Below are positions 16,333 through 24,002 of a stretch of DNA of 64,000 nt, piece after piece. The translations under genes and the position numbers were made by a program. Numbering within the stretch: the first letter of the stretch is position 1; each line of letters starts with the position of its first letter. Below the pieces are notes generated by a model. It was given only the letters and a program-made list of their open reading frames with translations. It had not been told where the DNA came from and made no database searches. Source of the DNA: Muriicola sp. Z0-33 (GTDB lineage Bacteria; Bacteroidota; Bacteroidia; Flavobacteriales; Flavobacteriaceae); contig NZ_JAFMPW010000009.1 of the NCBI RefSeq assembly GCF_026126425.1, positions 62,001 to 126,000 of the forward strand. The letters run 5' to 3'.

Positions 16333-17616
16333 TTATGCAAAATTTTTGGTACTGCCGAACCTTTCAAAAGCCTCTTTTTGCAATTCCTCCCTATGGTCGG
16401 GATGTGCAATTGATATTAGTGCATCTGCCCTTTCTTTCAGGTTTTTTCCAAAGAGGTCCACAACACCGTATTCGGTAGCCACATAATGAACATGTGCCCT
16501 TGTTGTGGTTACGCCTGCACCATGCTTAAGATAAGGTGTAATTTTTGAAATGCCTTTGGAAGTTACAGATGGCATAGCAAAAATGGGTTTGCCCCGCTCT
16601 GAAAGTGCTGCAGCCCTTATAAAATCCATCTGTCCTCCAACACCGGAATACTGGAACTTGCCAATAGTATCAGCACATACCTGGCCGGTTAAATCTATCT
16701 CAATAGCACTATTAATTGCAGTAACTTTTGGATTTCTTCGAATGATCGCGGCATCATTTGTATATCCTGCTTCTTTAAAATGTACCAGGGGGTTGTCATC
16801 GACAAAATCATATAATTTTTGTGAGCCCACGGCAAAGCAAGAAACAATTTTTCCTGTTTTAATCTCTTTATCCTCACCGGTTAGTATACCGTTTTCAATT
16901 AGTGGCAGCAGCCCATCAGAAAACATTTCTGTATGTACTCCTAGTCGTTTATGGTTGTGCAGATTTTTCAGTACAGCGTTGGGGATATTTCCAATACCCA
17001 TCTGAAGGGTAGCACCGTCTTCAACAAGCTGTGCGACCTGTTTGCCTATTTGCTCTTCAATATCTGAAATTGGGACCAGATCATGAATATGAATTGGAGT
17101 GTCCACCTCAATAGCGCAATCAATATTCTTAATATGAATGATACCATCTCCATGGGTTCTGGGAACGCAGGGATTAATTTGCGCAATGACTTTTTTTGCT
17201 GTCTGAATGGCTGGCAAGGCAACATCAACAGAAACTCCGAGCGAACAAAATCCGTGTTTGTCCGGAGGGGAGACCTGAACTATGGCCACATCAAGGGGCA
17301 GTATTTTTTTTCGAAATAATAAATGAATTTCGCTTAGAAAAATGGGGATATAGTCGCCTCGTGTACTGTTAACCAATTTTCTGACATTAGGGCCCACAAA
17401 ACAACTGTTCATTTTAAAACTTTCGCTATATGGCAAATGAGCGTATTTGGCTTCCCCTTCAGTATGTATTGAAATAATTTCAACATCTTTTAATTCGTTG
17501 TATCGCTCACATAGTGCATCGATCAAAATATTTGGAGTCATAGCTGCTCCCTGTAAAAAAACGCGATCTCCAGATCGCACTTGAGATACGGCTTCAACCG
17601 CAGAAACTATTTTCAT
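16333..17616 (-). CDS. Acetyl-CoA hydrolase/transferase family protein (4-hydroxybutyrate CoA-transferase type)
   Basis: This 427-residue protein belongs to the CoA-transferase family that includes 4-hydroxybutyrate and butyryl-CoA:acetate CoA-transferases. Two Rossmann-like halves are seen. The glycine-rich LQMGIGNIPNAVL segment is near residue 207, the probable catalytic glutamate in GVHTEMFSDG near 230 and a second GVGGQMDFIRAA block near 330. The substrate cannot be read off. It lies directly upstream of deoC and 42 bp downstream of the SafE-like gene in one orientation. Acetate or butyrate recycling linked to deoC-derived acetaldehyde is a possible reason for the grouping. Confidence 0.85.
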   Translation of the reverse strand: MKIVSAVEAVSQVRSGDRVFLQGAAMTPNILIDALCERYNELKDVEIISIHTEGEAKYAHLPYSESFKMNSCFVGPNVRKLVNSTRGDYIPIFLSEIHLLFRKKILPLDVAIVQVSPPDKHGFCSLGVSVDVALPAIQTAKKVIAQINPCVPRTHGDGIIHIKNIDCAIEVDTPIHIHDLVPISDIEEQIGKQVAQLVEDGATLQMGIGNIPNAVLKNLHNHKRLGVHTEMFSDGLLPLIENGILTGEDKEIKTGKIVSCFAVGSQKLYDFVDDNPLVHFKEAGYTNDAAIIRRNPKVTAINSAIEIDLTGQVCADTIGKFQYSGVGGQMDFIRAAALSERGKPIFAMPSVTSKGISKITPYLKHGAGVTTTRAHVHYVATEYGVVDLFGKNLKERADALISIAHPDHREELQKEAFERFGSTKNFA

Positions 17617-17658
17617 ATGTCTTAATCTATTTTATTAATTAGTGATCTTGTCCGACTA

Positions 17659-18366
17659 TTATGGTTGCTGACATTCCATATCAGCAGATACCATCTCCGT
17701 AACTGGCTTGGGAGAAATATATGGTATACCCAGTCCCAAACCACGGAGAATGAATAAGGAACCGATCAAAATTACAAAAACAGGCACTGCCTTTCTCAGC
17801 CGGGTTCTTAAGGTCCCCTTAATAATGGATCCAAAGTAAACGGCTGCCGTCATTAACGGAATTGTACCCAGGCCGAAAAGCATCATATAAAATGCGCCTT
17901 CAAGGGCATTACCCATTGCTATTGCACCAAAAAGTGCCATATATACCAATCCACAAGGTAGAAATCCATTTAAAACACCTATAGTCAAAAATGTATCAGG
18001 AGTTTTCTTTTTTAGTTCTTTACCAAGTCCGGTTTTAATTTTTGAGATGATTCTGAATACAGGCTTGGAGAAGTTATACTTAGCAAAAGTGCGGTAAGGA
18101 ATAAGCACAACAATTATCATGATGACACCAATAATCACTGATAGTTTTTGTTGCATACCGAAAATGTAAAGACCCTTACCAAGAAGACCAAAAATTACTC
18201 CTATGCTTCCATAGGCTAACAAACGGCCCAGATGATATATTGAAAGTTGACCGGCTTTCTTTAAAGAATTGGTATTGTCAACAGGGAGCATAAAAGCAAT
18301 AGGGCCACACATACCAATGCAGTGTAAACTTCCCATCAATCCCAATATGACAGCCGATATCAACAT
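17659..18366 (-). CDS. SafE/UreH-like transmembrane protein of the cbb3 locus
   Basis: This 235-residue protein has about six membrane helices and opens with GLMGSLHCIGMCGPIAF, the motif of the sulphite-exporter/CcdA-like transmembrane family that usually ends flavobacterial cco clusters. The two cysteines of HCIGMCGP suggest metal (copper) or thiol chemistry during oxidase assembly. It follows the FixH gene by 92 bp. No promoter was found in that gap, so it is probably co-transcribed with the cco genes. Confidence 0.85.
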   Translation of the reverse strand: MLISAVILGLMGSLHCIGMCGPIAFMLPVDNTNSLKKAGQLSIYHLGRLLAYGSIGVIFGLLGKGLYIFGMQQKLSVIIGVIMIIVVLIPYRTFAKYNFSKPVFRIISKIKTGLGKELKKKTPDTFLTIGVLNGFLPCGLVYMALFGAIAMGNALEGAFYMMLFGLGTIPLMTAAVYFGSIIKGTLRTRLRKAVPVFVILIGSLFILRGLGLGIPYISPKPVTEMVSADMECQQP

Positions 18367-18458
18367 GTTTTATGGCAATTTTGTTTTTGATAAATATCTC
18401 GTATTTATGAGATAGTATTCCTTATTGTATCCTTGCAAAATGTCCAGGTCTATTTATC

Positions 18459-18905
18459 TCAGTAAACAATACTTTCTTTATGCAAGTAGGCTTTTTCCTT
18501 ATATACCCAATAAATTTTAATGTCCCAACGACCATCCAATAAACGTTTGTCAGGTATGAGCAAATGTGATTTGGACCAACTTAAAGGTAAGTCGAAATCC
18601 AATTGTTTATTAGATGGTCTGTATAAGGACACTGTTCCTTTAGTGTTTTGAGTATTAAATTCTTCTGGTATGTAGATTATCAGGCCTTCTTCTCCTTTAA
18701 TTATTTTGATAGGTGTTGATAATTTAGAGGCATTGGTCTGGGCATTAATTTCCTTTTGATAGGCCAGTTCCTCCTTATAGTAATCTTCTGTTACAAGATC
18801 GTGTTCTGCTCTGTTATCTGTGCTTGCAATGAATACAAAATACAGTATAAAGGCAATAAATGCTGCAAATGCCATCACTATTGCTGTTCCCCAATTTATT
18901 TTCAT
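18459..18905 (-). CDS. ccoH: FixH/CcoH family cbb3 oxidase assembly protein
   Basis: This 148-residue protein has one N-terminal membrane helix (about residues 7-27) and a periplasmic domain of beta strands. The FixH signature is seen just after the helix as DLVTEDYYKEELAYQKEINA. CcoH helps mature the cbb3 oxidase and stays with it. It lies between ccoG (44 bp) and the SafE-like gene. A small hairpin (TATCTC/GAGATA) lies in the gap after it, without a T run. Confidence 0.9.
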   Translation of the reverse strand: MKINWGTAIVMAFAAFIAFILYFVFIASTDNRAEHDLVTEDYYKEELAYQKEINAQTNASKLSTPIKIIKGEEGLIIYIPEEFNTQNTKGTVSLYRPSNKQLDFDLPLSWSKSHLLIPDKRLLDGRWDIKIYWVYKEKAYLHKESIVY

Positions 18906-18949
18906 AGCTATCTATTTTCCAGATTATCAAATTAATTCAAATGGTAGAA

Positions 18950-20365
18950 CTAATTGTAACTTCTTGGCGCCAGAAATCTGGCGCTTGTAGTTTCAATAAG
19001 TTCATCTCCACTGTATACTCCAATTCTTAATTTATCCTTGTCCCCACTGAGGGCGGCATTATTAATTTCTATAAAGAGGGTCCCTTCCGCAAGGTCCTGA
19101 GAGGGCACGGTAAAGTTCTTGTGAGTCACCAGATCTATTTTTCCTTTATGAGAGATCAATCTGAAGTTTACATCAGGGATTTCTTTTGTGGTTTTATTGA
19201 TCAATTTAAAGGTATACACATTACTAATGATATTACCTTCCTTGCGCTCGTACAGTTGCCCTGGTAATCTTAAAATATTGGCTTCAAGTTCGTTCCGTAA
19301 AAATAACATCCCGATCAAGACTCCTGTCAAAATTACAAGTACTGCAGAATAACCTTTAAGCCTTGGGGTAAAACTAAATTTAGCTTTTTTAACAATATTA
19401 TCTTCACTTGCATAGCGGATCAAACCTGTTGGGAGATTTACCTTCTCCATGATGGTATCACATTCATCAATGCAGGCCGTGCAGTTTACACATTCCAGTT
19501 GTGTGCCATTCCGGATATCGATACCGGTGGGGCAGACATTGACGCATTGAAAACAATCTATACAATCTCCATGGCCCAGACTTTTCCTGTCTTCGTTTTT
19601 CCTGAATTTCTTTCGGCCGTTCTCACCTTCACCCCGTTTATGATCATAAGCTACCACAATAGATTTGTTATCCAGTAGAACGCCTTGCATTCTTCCATAA
19701 GGGCAGGCGATAATGCAGACTTGCTCTCTGAACCATGCAAATACAAAATAGAATACGGCAGTAAATATGAGGAGGGAAATTAATGTATTGACATGATTTA
19801 GCGGGCCTTCAATGATATATCGTAGCAGTTGATCTCCCCCTATGAGGTAGGCCAAAAAGACATTCGCAATTATGAATGAGATGATAAAAAAAATGAACCA
19901 TTTAGACGTTCGCTTTCGTATTTTTTCAGCATTCCAGGGTTGCCGGTCCAATCGCATCTGGGCTCCGCGGTCACCATCTATCCAATATTCTATTCTGCGG
20001 AACACCATCTCCAGAAAAATAGTTTGAGGACACATCCAGCCACAGAAAATTCTACCGAAAGCAACAGTGAACAGCGCTATAAAAATAACGCCAATGATCA
20101 TGGAAATTACAAAAAGGTGAAAGTCTTGTGGCCAGAAAGGAAAACCGAAAATATTAAATCGGCGTTCCAGCACATTGAACATCAGGAATTGGTTGCCATT
20201 TAGTTTTACAAATGGAGAGAGTACCAGGAATAGCAACAAGAAATAGCTTACCCATTTCCGGTATTTATAAAATCTTCCACTGGGTTTCTTAGGAAATATC
20301 CAGGCGCGCTTGCCTTCTTTATCAATAGTGCCTATAGAATCCCTAAAATTTTCTTCTTCCGTCAT
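18950..20365 (-). CDS. ccoG: CcoG/FixG cbb3 oxidase accessory ferredoxin protein
   Basis: This 471-residue membrane protein has helices at about 37-55, 82-104, 155-175, 193-212 and 335-355. A CGWMCP motif (C108, C112) follows helix 2 and another Cys pair (C217, C221) helix 4. A dicluster ferredoxin domain has C268, C271, C274, C278 and C292, C295, C298, C302. The C-terminus is an Ig-like periplasmic domain. CcoG reduces Cu(II) so that copper can be delivered to the CuB site of the cbb3 oxidase. It lies 36 bp after ccoP. Confidence 0.95.
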   Translation of the reverse strand: MTEEENFRDSIGTIDKEGKRAWIFPKKPSGRFYKYRKWVSYFLLLFLVLSPFVKLNGNQFLMFNVLERRFNIFGFPFWPQDFHLFVISMIIGVIFIALFTVAFGRIFCGWMCPQTIFLEMVFRRIEYWIDGDRGAQMRLDRQPWNAEKIRKRTSKWFIFFIISFIIANVFLAYLIGGDQLLRYIIEGPLNHVNTLISLLIFTAVFYFVFAWFREQVCIIACPYGRMQGVLLDNKSIVVAYDHKRGEGENGRKKFRKNEDRKSLGHGDCIDCFQCVNVCPTGIDIRNGTQLECVNCTACIDECDTIMEKVNLPTGLIRYASEDNIVKKAKFSFTPRLKGYSAVLVILTGVLIGMLFLRNELEANILRLPGQLYERKEGNIISNVYTFKLINKTTKEIPDVNFRLISHKGKIDLVTHKNFTVPSQDLAEGTLFIEINNAALSGDKDKLRIGVYSGDELIETTSARFLAPRSYN

Positions 20366-20401
20366 AGCGCCTTCCTCTGAAGCCAGGTTACAGGTCTAGT
20401 T

Positions 20402-21292
20402 CTACTCCTCAGGAGCATTTTCCTCTACCCAGATATCACCCTCCGCTGCTTTTGGATTAGCAGGGGTAGTTCCTTGCATTTTTACAATATAACTACCCAC
20501 CTGGGCCATTTCTAAAGGTTTTAGGGTTTGTTTCCAGGCGATCATTCCTTTGCCGTCTCTTCCCCCTTCCGAAATTGTATTGAAAATGTTTTTAATTCCC
20601 CCTCCTAAAATCCAGTTCTGGTCCGTAAGGTTAGGGCCAATTCCACCACCGCCATCTGGCATGTGACAGACAGCACAACTTGCATCAAATATGGCTTTAC
20701 CCGCACTTAGATCTCCTGCATCTGTCAGGAGTACAACCGTATTAGCATCTACCAGATCTTTGGCTGTTTTTTTGTAAGCATCTATGGCGATTTGTGCAGC
20801 TGCCACTTCCTGCTCGTATTCCTGGTCTTGTGTATAATCACCAAAGACATGAAATCTGGCCAGATATACCACCCCAAATATTATGGTGGCATAGAACATA
20901 TACACCCACCATGGAGGCAGCTTATTATCTAGCTCTCTGATACCGTCATAGTTGTGATCCAGAATTATTTCACCTTCTTCTTCAAGAGGTTTGGAGCCCA
21001 ATAGTTTTTTATAAATTCTCTTGCCCCATTTCCATTCCCAACGACTTTCTTTGCTGTTTAGATAGCGCTCTCTGGCTTCTTCTGATAAGGTCTGAAGCAT
21101 AGTGTTTTCAATAGCGCTTAAAATGAGTTCTATAGCTATCAGTATTAAAAGAGTAAGCAGTAGAAACCATTGAGTAACCGGATACTCTAAAAACGCTGGT
21201 TTTTCTCCAGAGTCTATGAAGTACTCCATCAATCCAAAGATCAAAAAGAACAGTAAGGGGACCCTAATCCACCATGGCATCATATTTTTCAT
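20402..21292 (-). CDS. ccoP: cbb3 oxidase subunit CcoP with one haem c
   Basis: This 296-residue subunit has two N-terminal helices (about 8-25 and 41-60), the CcoP-N helix at about 128-147 (PPWWVYMFYATIIFG) and one cytochrome c domain with CAVCH (C206, C209, H210). Proteobacterial CcoP has two haems; a single one is usual in Bacteroidetes. The axial Met is probably in GKGMIAWK. The start overlaps the ccoQ end by 4 bp. It passes electrons to CcoO and CcoN. Confidence 0.93.
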   Translation of the reverse strand: MKNMMPWWIRVPLLFFLIFGLMEYFIDSGEKPAFLEYPVTQWFLLLTLLILIAIELILSAIENTMLQTLSEEARERYLNSKESRWEWKWGKRIYKKLLGSKPLEEEGEIILDHNYDGIRELDNKLPPWWVYMFYATIIFGVVYLARFHVFGDYTQDQEYEQEVAAAQIAIDAYKKTAKDLVDANTVVLLTDAGDLSAGKAIFDASCAVCHMPDGGGGIGPNLTDQNWILGGGIKNIFNTISEGGRDGKGMIAWKQTLKPLEMAQVGSYIVKMQGTTPANPKAAEGDIWVEENAPEE

Positions 21293-21480
21293 AATTGTTC
21301 GGTATTTTGGTTGTTATCGTCTAGCGGAAGTTCACTAACTTCTTTTATATGCTCTTTGGAAGCGGTAAAAACCCACCAAAAAAGCAACGTAAAAAAAACA
21401 AAGAAGATCAGTAATGATATCATAGGATAGGTAGCGATACCCTCTATACTTTCCATATGGTTCTTTATATATTTTAGCAT
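21289..21480 (-). CDS. ccoQ: Small cbb3 oxidase subunit, CcoQ/FixQ-like
   Basis: This 63-residue protein has one membrane helix (about residues 19-39) and a charged tail (ELPLDDNN). Its position between ccoNO and ccoP, with an 8-bp gap on one side and a 4-bp overlap on the other, marks it as CcoQ, which stabilises the assembled oxidase. The sequence alone would not be enough for the name. Confidence 0.8.
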   Translation of the reverse strand: MLKYIKNHMESIEGIATYPMISLLIFFVFFTLLFWWVFTASKEHIKEVSELPLDDNNQNTEQL

Positions 21481-21488
21481 AACTATAT

Positions 21489-23687
21489 CTATTTAACCGA
21501 TAAGTTTTCGGCGGTTTCTTTTACTTTAATATCTGTACCCAGCCTTTGTAAATAGGCAATTAGAGCAACAATTTCTCTATCGCGCATTTCAATGAAGTCC
21601 TGTCCATTGTCAGCAGCGTACTTCTTGTCTTCCTCGTATCCCTTTGCAAATTCGGGGTCTGTATAGAGGTTTTTTTCTATTTGTAAAGCCTGCGATGCCA
21701 TATTGGCCTCGGCATTGGCAATATCCTCTTCGGAATACGGCACACCCAATTGGGCCATAGCTTCCATTTTACTTTGTACCTGACTTCTGTCGTGCCGGTC
21801 AAGTACCAACCATTGATAAGCAGGCATAATAGAGCCTGAGGAGGTACTTTGTGGATCGTACATATGGTTTAGATGCCAACTATCGGAGTACTTCCCTCCA
21901 ATTCTTGCGAGATCGGGGCCTGTCCGTTTACTACCCCAGAGGAAGGGGTGATCGTATACAAATTCTCCTGCCTTGGAATAGTCACCATAACGTTCTACTT
22001 CACTTCGGAACGGTCTAATCATTTGGGAATGACAACCCACACAACCTTCCCTTATGTAGAGGTCTCGTCCTTCCAATTCCAGGGGAGAATAAGGTTTCAC
22101 ACTAGTGATTGTCGGGATATTTGATTTTACAAGTATGGTTGGAACTATCTGGATAATACCACCAATCAAAATAGCTATTGTGGCCAATATGGTCAACTGT
22201 ATGGGCTTGCGCTCTAACCAGGTATGATATGTCTCGCCGGCAGTCCTCTTTTTGGAGACTCTGGTAAGTGCGGGAGCTTCTGCCATCTCGTCTTGCACCT
22301 TGCTGCCAGAACGGATAGTTTTTACAATGTTATATATCATAACAATCGCACCTACAAGATAGAGGCTACCACCTATTGCACGCATCCAGTACATAGGCAT
22401 TATTTCGTTTACGGTCTCCAGGAAGTTACCATAAACAAGGGTTCCATCCGGATTAAAATCTTTCCACATAAGTGCCTGAGTAAATCCTGCAACATACATA
22501 GGTAAGGCATACAAAATGATACCTAAGGTGCCAATCCAAAAATGGAAGTTAGCCATTGGCCTGGAAAATAATCGGGTCTTAAACATTTTTGGCACCAACC
22601 AATAGATCATACCAAAGGTTAGAAAACCATTCCATGCTAAAGCGCCAACATGTACATGGGCAATAATCCAATCACTAAAGTGGGCTATGGCGTTTACATT
22701 TTTTAGAGAAAGCATGGGCCCTTCAAATGTCGCCATACCATAACCGGTGATGGCCACGACCATAAATTTAAGGGTAGGATCTGTCCTGACTTTGTCCCAT
22801 GCTCCCCTGAGGGTTAATAGTCCGTTAATCATACCACCCCATGAGGGCGCAATTAACATAATTGAGAAAGCTACTCCCAGGTTTTGAGCCCAATCTGGCA
22901 ATGATGAGTATAATAAGTGATGCGGCCCGGCCCAGATATAGATAAATATCAGAGACCAAAAGTGAACAATAGACAATCTATAAGAATAAATGGGTCTGTT
23001 AGCGGCCTTGGGAACAAAATAATACATTAGTCCCAGGAAAGGAGTCGTTAAGAAAAACGCTACGGCATTATGCCCGTACCACCATTGCACCAGTGCGTCC
23101 TGAACCCCGGCATAAACAGAATAACTTTTAAGAGCACTTATAGGTAATTCAAGGCTATTGAATATATGAAGTACCGCAACGGTTACAAATGTGGCGAGGT
23201 AAAACCAAATGGCAACATAGAGATGGCGTTGCCTTCTCTTGAGCATGGTGCCTATGAGGTTCCATCCAAAGGCTACCCAAACAAGAGCGATAGCGATATC
23301 TATTGGCCATTCCAGTTCTGCGTATTCCTTAGAGGTGGTATAACCCAATGGCAAAGTTATTGCCGCAGCCACGATAATGGCTTGCCATCCCCAAAAGTTG
23401 AAATTACTCAGCGCATCACTGAACATTCTAGCTTTTAAAAGGCGCTGAGTAGAGTAGTATACCCCGGCAAAAAGGGCATTACCTACAAAAGCAAAAATTA
23501 CCGCGTTGGTGTGCAAAGGCCTAAGACGACCAAAACTAAGCCAGGAGATGCCATCAGTGATATTAGGAAATATAAACATAAAGGCCAGCAGTAAGCCCAC
23601 AAGCATTCCAACAATTCCCCATAGCATTGTGGCATAGAGGAATTTTTGGACAATCTTATTATCATAATGAAATTGTTGCACTTCCAT
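21489..23687 (-). CDS. ccoNO: cbb3 oxidase catalytic subunit, CcoN-CcoO fusion
   Basis: This 732-residue protein is a fusion. Residues 1-460 are the 12-helix CcoN part: H59 (low-spin haem), H206 and the H256-H257 pair (CuB), and H344/H346 in AHVHVGA (haem ligands). Residues about 497-732 are CcoO, with its own membrane anchor and the haem c motif CVGCH (C549, C552, H553). The enzyme reduces O2 with high affinity and pumps protons. The fusion is a known Bacteroidetes trait. The start is 2 bp after the ccoS stop. Confidence 0.97.
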   Translation of the reverse strand: MEVQQFHYDNKIVQKFLYATMLWGIVGMLVGLLLAFMFIFPNITDGISWLSFGRLRPLHTNAVIFAFVGNALFAGVYYSTQRLLKARMFSDALSNFNFWGWQAIIVAAAITLPLGYTTSKEYAELEWPIDIAIALVWVAFGWNLIGTMLKRRQRHLYVAIWFYLATFVTVAVLHIFNSLELPISALKSYSVYAGVQDALVQWWYGHNAVAFFLTTPFLGLMYYFVPKAANRPIYSYRLSIVHFWSLIFIYIWAGPHHLLYSSLPDWAQNLGVAFSIMLIAPSWGGMINGLLTLRGAWDKVRTDPTLKFMVVAITGYGMATFEGPMLSLKNVNAIAHFSDWIIAHVHVGALAWNGFLTFGMIYWLVPKMFKTRLFSRPMANFHFWIGTLGIILYALPMYVAGFTQALMWKDFNPDGTLVYGNFLETVNEIMPMYWMRAIGGSLYLVGAIVMIYNIVKTIRSGSKVQDEMAEAPALTRVSKKRTAGETYHTWLERKPIQLTILATIAILIGGIIQIVPTILVKSNIPTITSVKPYSPLELEGRDLYIREGCVGCHSQMIRPFRSEVERYGDYSKAGEFVYDHPFLWGSKRTGPDLARIGGKYSDSWHLNHMYDPQSTSSGSIMPAYQWLVLDRHDRSQVQSKMEAMAQLGVPYSEEDIANAEANMASQALQIEKNLYTDPEFAKGYEEDKKYAADNGQDFIEMRDREIVALIAYLQRLGTDIKVKETAENLSVK

Positions 23688-23689
23688 AT

Positions 23690-23887
23690 TTACTTATTTA
23701 GTTGGATTGATTTTTTTGGTTTTTCATCTGTCGAGGAATTTTTAACGATCTCGTCCTCGAAGAGCATGCGGACAGATGGGGTGTACGAATCATCGTACTG
23801 CCCATTTCTGACAGAAATAATAAAGGCGGTGAAAAAGATAAGAGCCACAGCAATGCTTATAGCTAACAACACATAGATTACACTCAT
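23690..23887 (-). CDS. ccoS: CcoS cbb3 oxidase maturation protein
   Basis: This 65-residue protein has one N-terminal helix (about 3-24) followed by the CcoS segment with GQYDD and a tail rich in K, S and E. CcoS is needed for haem and copper insertion into CcoN. It is 2 bp upstream of ccoNO and 115 bp downstream of ccoI. It has its own Fnr-type promoter in that gap (23907-23950). Confidence 0.9.
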   Translation of the reverse strand: MSVIYVLLAISIAVALIFFTAFIISVRNGQYDDSYTPSVRMLFEDEIVKNSSTDEKPKKSIQLNK

Positions 23888-23906
23888 ACCAAACTTAATC
23901 TGGGGT

Positions 23907-23950
23907 TAAAACTAAGTCCGGGATATACAATAAAATATGACATATATCAG
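23907..23950 (-). promoter_or_regulatory. ccoS-ccoNO promoter with Fnr-type dyad
   Basis: Read on the minus strand: dyad CTGAT-ATAT-GTCAT (23950 to 23937), 22 bp, then TAGTTTTA (23914 to 23907), one base off TAnnTTTG. The spacing equals that of the nos promoter. It gives the oxidase structural genes a start separate from ccoI. Confidence 0.65.
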
Positions 23951-24002
23951 GTTTTTATATTTAATTCATTTTCTGTTTCTGGCATAACTAAAATACCAAT
24001 AT

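Noticed and set aside
15722-17005. Long plus-strand frames opposite deoC and the CoA transferase (up to 170 codons)
   Set aside because: They mirror well-recognised genes on the minus strand, have no family motifs and are Ser/Ala/Pro-rich as expected for antisense shadows.
18396-18415. TATCTC/GAGATA hairpin between ccoH and the SafE-like gene
   Set aside because: A short stem with an 8-nt loop and no T run on the minus strand; probably not a terminator.
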